Shown in pieces: positions 6,109-7,201 of a stretch of DNA of 7,201 nucleotides (position 1 is the first letter of the stretch; each line of letters begins with the position of its first letter). The translations under genes and the position numbers were made by a program. Source of the stretch: Aquirhabdus sp. (GTDB lineage: Bacteria > Pseudomonadota > Gammaproteobacteria > Pseudomonadales > Moraxellaceae); contig JASLFQ010000281.1 of NCBI GenBank assembly GCA_030150595.1, positions 1 to 7,201 of the forward strand, given 5' to 3'. The notes under the pieces were generated by a model. That model did no database searches. It was given only the letters and a program-made list of their open reading frames with translations, and was not told the origin of the DNA.

Positions 6109-6366
6109 ATGCGAGTCGTTTCTTATACTGAGGCACGTAATAACCTGAAAAGTGTTTTTGATACGGTGATTGATGATGCCGATGTGACTATCGTGACGCG
6201 TCGTGATGGTCAAAATGCCGTGGTGATGGGACAGGATTACTATAATAGTTTGATTGAGACGCTACATTTGGTGTCTTCGCCCACGAATGCTGCACATTTA
6301 GCAAAATCGATTGCTGAATATCATGCGGGGCAAGCTGCACGACGTGATCTGGATACCGCAGAGTGA
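6109..6366 (+). CDS. yefM: YefM/Axe-family antitoxin
   Basis: This 85-aa Phd/YefM antitoxin neutralises the YoeB-like toxin encoded next and represses the operon. The N-terminal DNA-binding and dimerisation half begins MRVVSYTEARNNLKSVFD and continues with VTIVTRRDGQNAVVM and DYYNSLIET, all family hallmarks. The C-terminal part (about 56-85, with SPTNAAHLAKSIAEYHAG) is the expected toxin-wrapping helix, normally unstructured when free and protease-sensitive. The start is the ATG at 6109, with GAG 9 nt upstream. Its TGA overlaps the GTG start of the toxin by four bases (GTGA, 6363-6366), so the toxin is probably translated by coupling. The upstream palindromes with TGTACA cores fit autorepression. 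Confidence 0.93.
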   Translation: MRVVSYTEARNNLKSVFDTVIDDADVTIVTRRDGQNAVVMGQDYYNSLIETLHLVSSPTNAAHLAKSIAEYHAGQAARRDLDTAE

Positions 6367-6626
6367 GTCGGTTACTGAGCTTTACGCCTACAGCTTGGGA
6401 AGATTATCAATACTGGCAAGGTCAGGATCGAAAGACATTAAAACGGATTAACTTGCTGATCAATGCGTCAATGCGAGAACCCTTTGAAGGGATTGGTAAA
6501 CCAGAGCCTTTGCTAGGTAATCTGTCTGGTTTTTGGAGTCGGCGGATTGATGATAAGCATCGATTAGTTTATGCGGTGACGGATGCTGATTTCACGGTGC
6601 TCGCTTGTCGCGGGCATTATGATTGA
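6363..6626 (+). CDS. yoeB: YoeB/Txe-family mRNA interferase toxin
   Basis: This 87-aa RelE-fold toxin should enter the ribosomal A site and cleave mRNA, inhibiting translation until bound by YefM. Motifs run in order: WEDYQYWQGQDRKTLKRIN (N-terminal helices), EPFEGIGKPEPL, LSGFWSRRIDDKHRLVYAV and the C-terminal ACRGHYD. The residues equivalent to E. coli YoeB E46, R65, H83 and Y84 are all present as E48, R67, H85 and Y86, so it looks catalytically intact. The start is GTG at 6363, overlapping the antitoxin stop by four bases; the weaker start codon and coupling would keep toxin below antitoxin. There is one extra residue after the terminal HY. A repeat copy begins five bases after the stop. 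Confidence 0.95.
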   Translation: MSRLLSFTPTAWEDYQYWQGQDRKTLKRINLLINASMREPFEGIGKPEPLLGNLSGFWSRRIDDKHRLVYAVTDADFTVLACRGHYD

Positions 6627-6643
6627 AATCTAAGCCTCAAGAA

Positions 6644-6698
6644 CACTGAGTGTGTCGAAGTGTGGTGGATATCACCGCGCATTTCGACAGACTCAATG
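6644..6698. repeat. REP-like imperfect hairpin, right copy
   Basis: Arm 6644-6662 (CACTGAGTGTGTCGAAGTG) pairs with 6680-6698, keeping the same C-A mismatch (6646/6696) as the left copy. The pair C5896-G5941 of the left copy is T6651-A6691 here, a compensatory change. The next position is a G-G mismatch (6652/6690). The loop contains an extra small hairpin, GGTG-GATAT-CACC (6664-6676), not seen in the left copy. Confidence 0.75.
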
Positions 6699-6719
6699 AG
6701 CTATTTAGGTGAGTTCAAC

Positions 6720-6758
6720 AAAAAAACCGCACCCTCTTTCGATGAGTGCGGTTTTTTT
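6720..6758. terminator. Bidirectional terminator between yoeB and rho
   Basis: A7 plus CCGCAC (6720-6732) pairs perfectly with GTGCGG plus T7 (6746-6758) around a 13-nt loop. It ends 14 bp from the rho stop, so it should terminate rho on the minus strand. The symmetrical A and T runs allow it to end plus-strand yefM-yoeB transcripts as well. Confidence 0.9.
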
Positions 6759-6772
6759 ATGACAACTAATGA

Positions 6773-7201
6773 TTATGCCGTTGCTGATTTCTTCTTCATT
6801 TGATCAAAGAAGTCATCATTGGTTTTGGTATCTTTCATACGATCTAGCAAGAATTCAATCGCTTGCAGCTCATCCATTGGATGTAATAACTTACGTAGAA
6901 TCCAAACTTTACGCAGAGTATCTTCGTCCATCAAACGTTCTTCACGACGTGTACCAGATTTCTTGATATTCATCGCAGGGAACACGCGTTTTTCTGCGAT
7001 ACGGCGTTCAAGGTTAATTTCCTGATTACCCGTACCTTTGAACTCTTCAAAAATGACTTCATCCATTTTTGAACCCGTTTCAATCAGCGCAGTACCAATA
7101 ATGGTTAGTGAACCGCCTTCTTCGATATTACGTGCCGCACCGAAGAAACGTTTCGGACGTTCGAGCGCATGTGCATCGACACCACCCGTCAACACTTTGC
7201 C
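6773..7201 (-). CDS. rho: Transcription termination factor Rho, C-terminal part
   Basis: This is the last 142 residues of Rho, the hexameric RNA-dependent ATPase that releases RNA polymerase at factor-dependent terminators. The coding frame is open to the window edge and reads [20 protein letters not shown] at 7201, so the N-terminal RNA-binding domain and the Walker A/B motifs lie outside. Visible are [20 protein letters not shown], the R-loop region [10 protein letters not shown] (secondary RNA-binding site), IAEKRVFPA with the conserved Arg region, [17 protein letters not shown] and [11 protein letters not shown] near the end, all near-identical to enterobacterial Rho. A GTG at 7195 is internal and not the true start. 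The protein ends KKKSATA, slightly longer than E. coli. It is convergent with yefM-yoeB. Confidence 0.97.
   Translation of the reverse strand, partial: GKVLTGGVDAHALERPKRFFGAARNIEEGGSLTIIGTALIETGSKMDEVIFEEFKGTGNQEINLERRIAEKRVFPAMNIKKSGTRREERLMDEDTLRKVWILRKLLHPMDELQAIEFLLDRMKDTKTNDDFFDQMKKKSATA

Larger units (their letters stand above)
6631..6758. repeat. Right copy of the ~130-bp direct repeat (intact terminator)
   Basis: This is the partner of 5876-6012 in the same orientation, starting at TAAGCCT four bases after the yoeB stop. It carries the REP-like hairpin (6644-6698) and then a fully paired terminator (6720-6758) next to the rho stop. The two copies bracket the toxin-antitoxin operon, with about 620 bp between them. 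Confidence 0.8.

Noticed and set aside
5881..6213. A 110-codon minus-strand open frame through the left repeat into yefM
   Set aside because: It is mostly the translated REP-like repeat (ending ...HFDKLSVL) and runs antisense over the yefM operator and gene start; it has no domain pattern.
5876..6758. CRISPR-like direct repeats
   Set aside because: There are only two copies, about 130 bp long and separated by two genes, with internal hairpins and no regular spacers or cas genes.

Overview
The window looks like chromosomal DNA from a gammaproteobacterium, most likely an Acinetobacter-like member of the Moraxellaceae. This rests on protein families, moderate GC and gene order only; no marker here fixes the species. 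It is mostly housekeeping and stress-response sequence, with one small accessory module near the right end.

Left part, minus strand (9-3481). A BaeS-type sensor kinase and BaeR-type response regulator form a tight two-gene operon (baeS first, 14 bp gap). They are not accompanied here by the mdt efflux genes they adjoin in E. coli. Upstream, beyond a strong hairpin terminator (2362-2389), lie a DUF4442 hotdog-fold protein and YajQ, a small RNA/nucleotide-binding-type protein. YajQ has a clear extended -10 promoter in the divergent intergenic region.

Middle part, plus strand (3616-5872). A single-domain rhodanese with a perfect Shine-Dalgarno is followed after 22 bp by dinB (DNA polymerase IV, complete, with a C-terminal clamp-binding motif). 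Next come a predicted lipoprotein resembling the NlpE N-terminal domain but lacking its usual CxxC, and a 61-residue charged helical protein of unknown role.

Right part (5873-7201). A YefM-YoeB type II toxin-antitoxin operon has overlapping genes and an upstream operator with two TGTACA cores. It sits between two directly repeated segments of about 130 bp. Each repeat holds a REP-like imperfect hairpin followed by a terminator-like hairpin. The right copy's terminator is intact and lies just beyond the 3' end of rho, which is cut by the window edge; the left copy's terminator is decayed. The simplest reading is that the module arrived at, or was bracketed by duplication of, the segment downstream of rho.

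I see no CRISPR array, tRNA, rRNA, transposase or riboswitch. The best candidates for a second look are the repeat-flanked toxin-antitoxin cassette with its widely spaced operator, the CxxC-less NlpE-like lipoprotein, and the small helical protein beside it.
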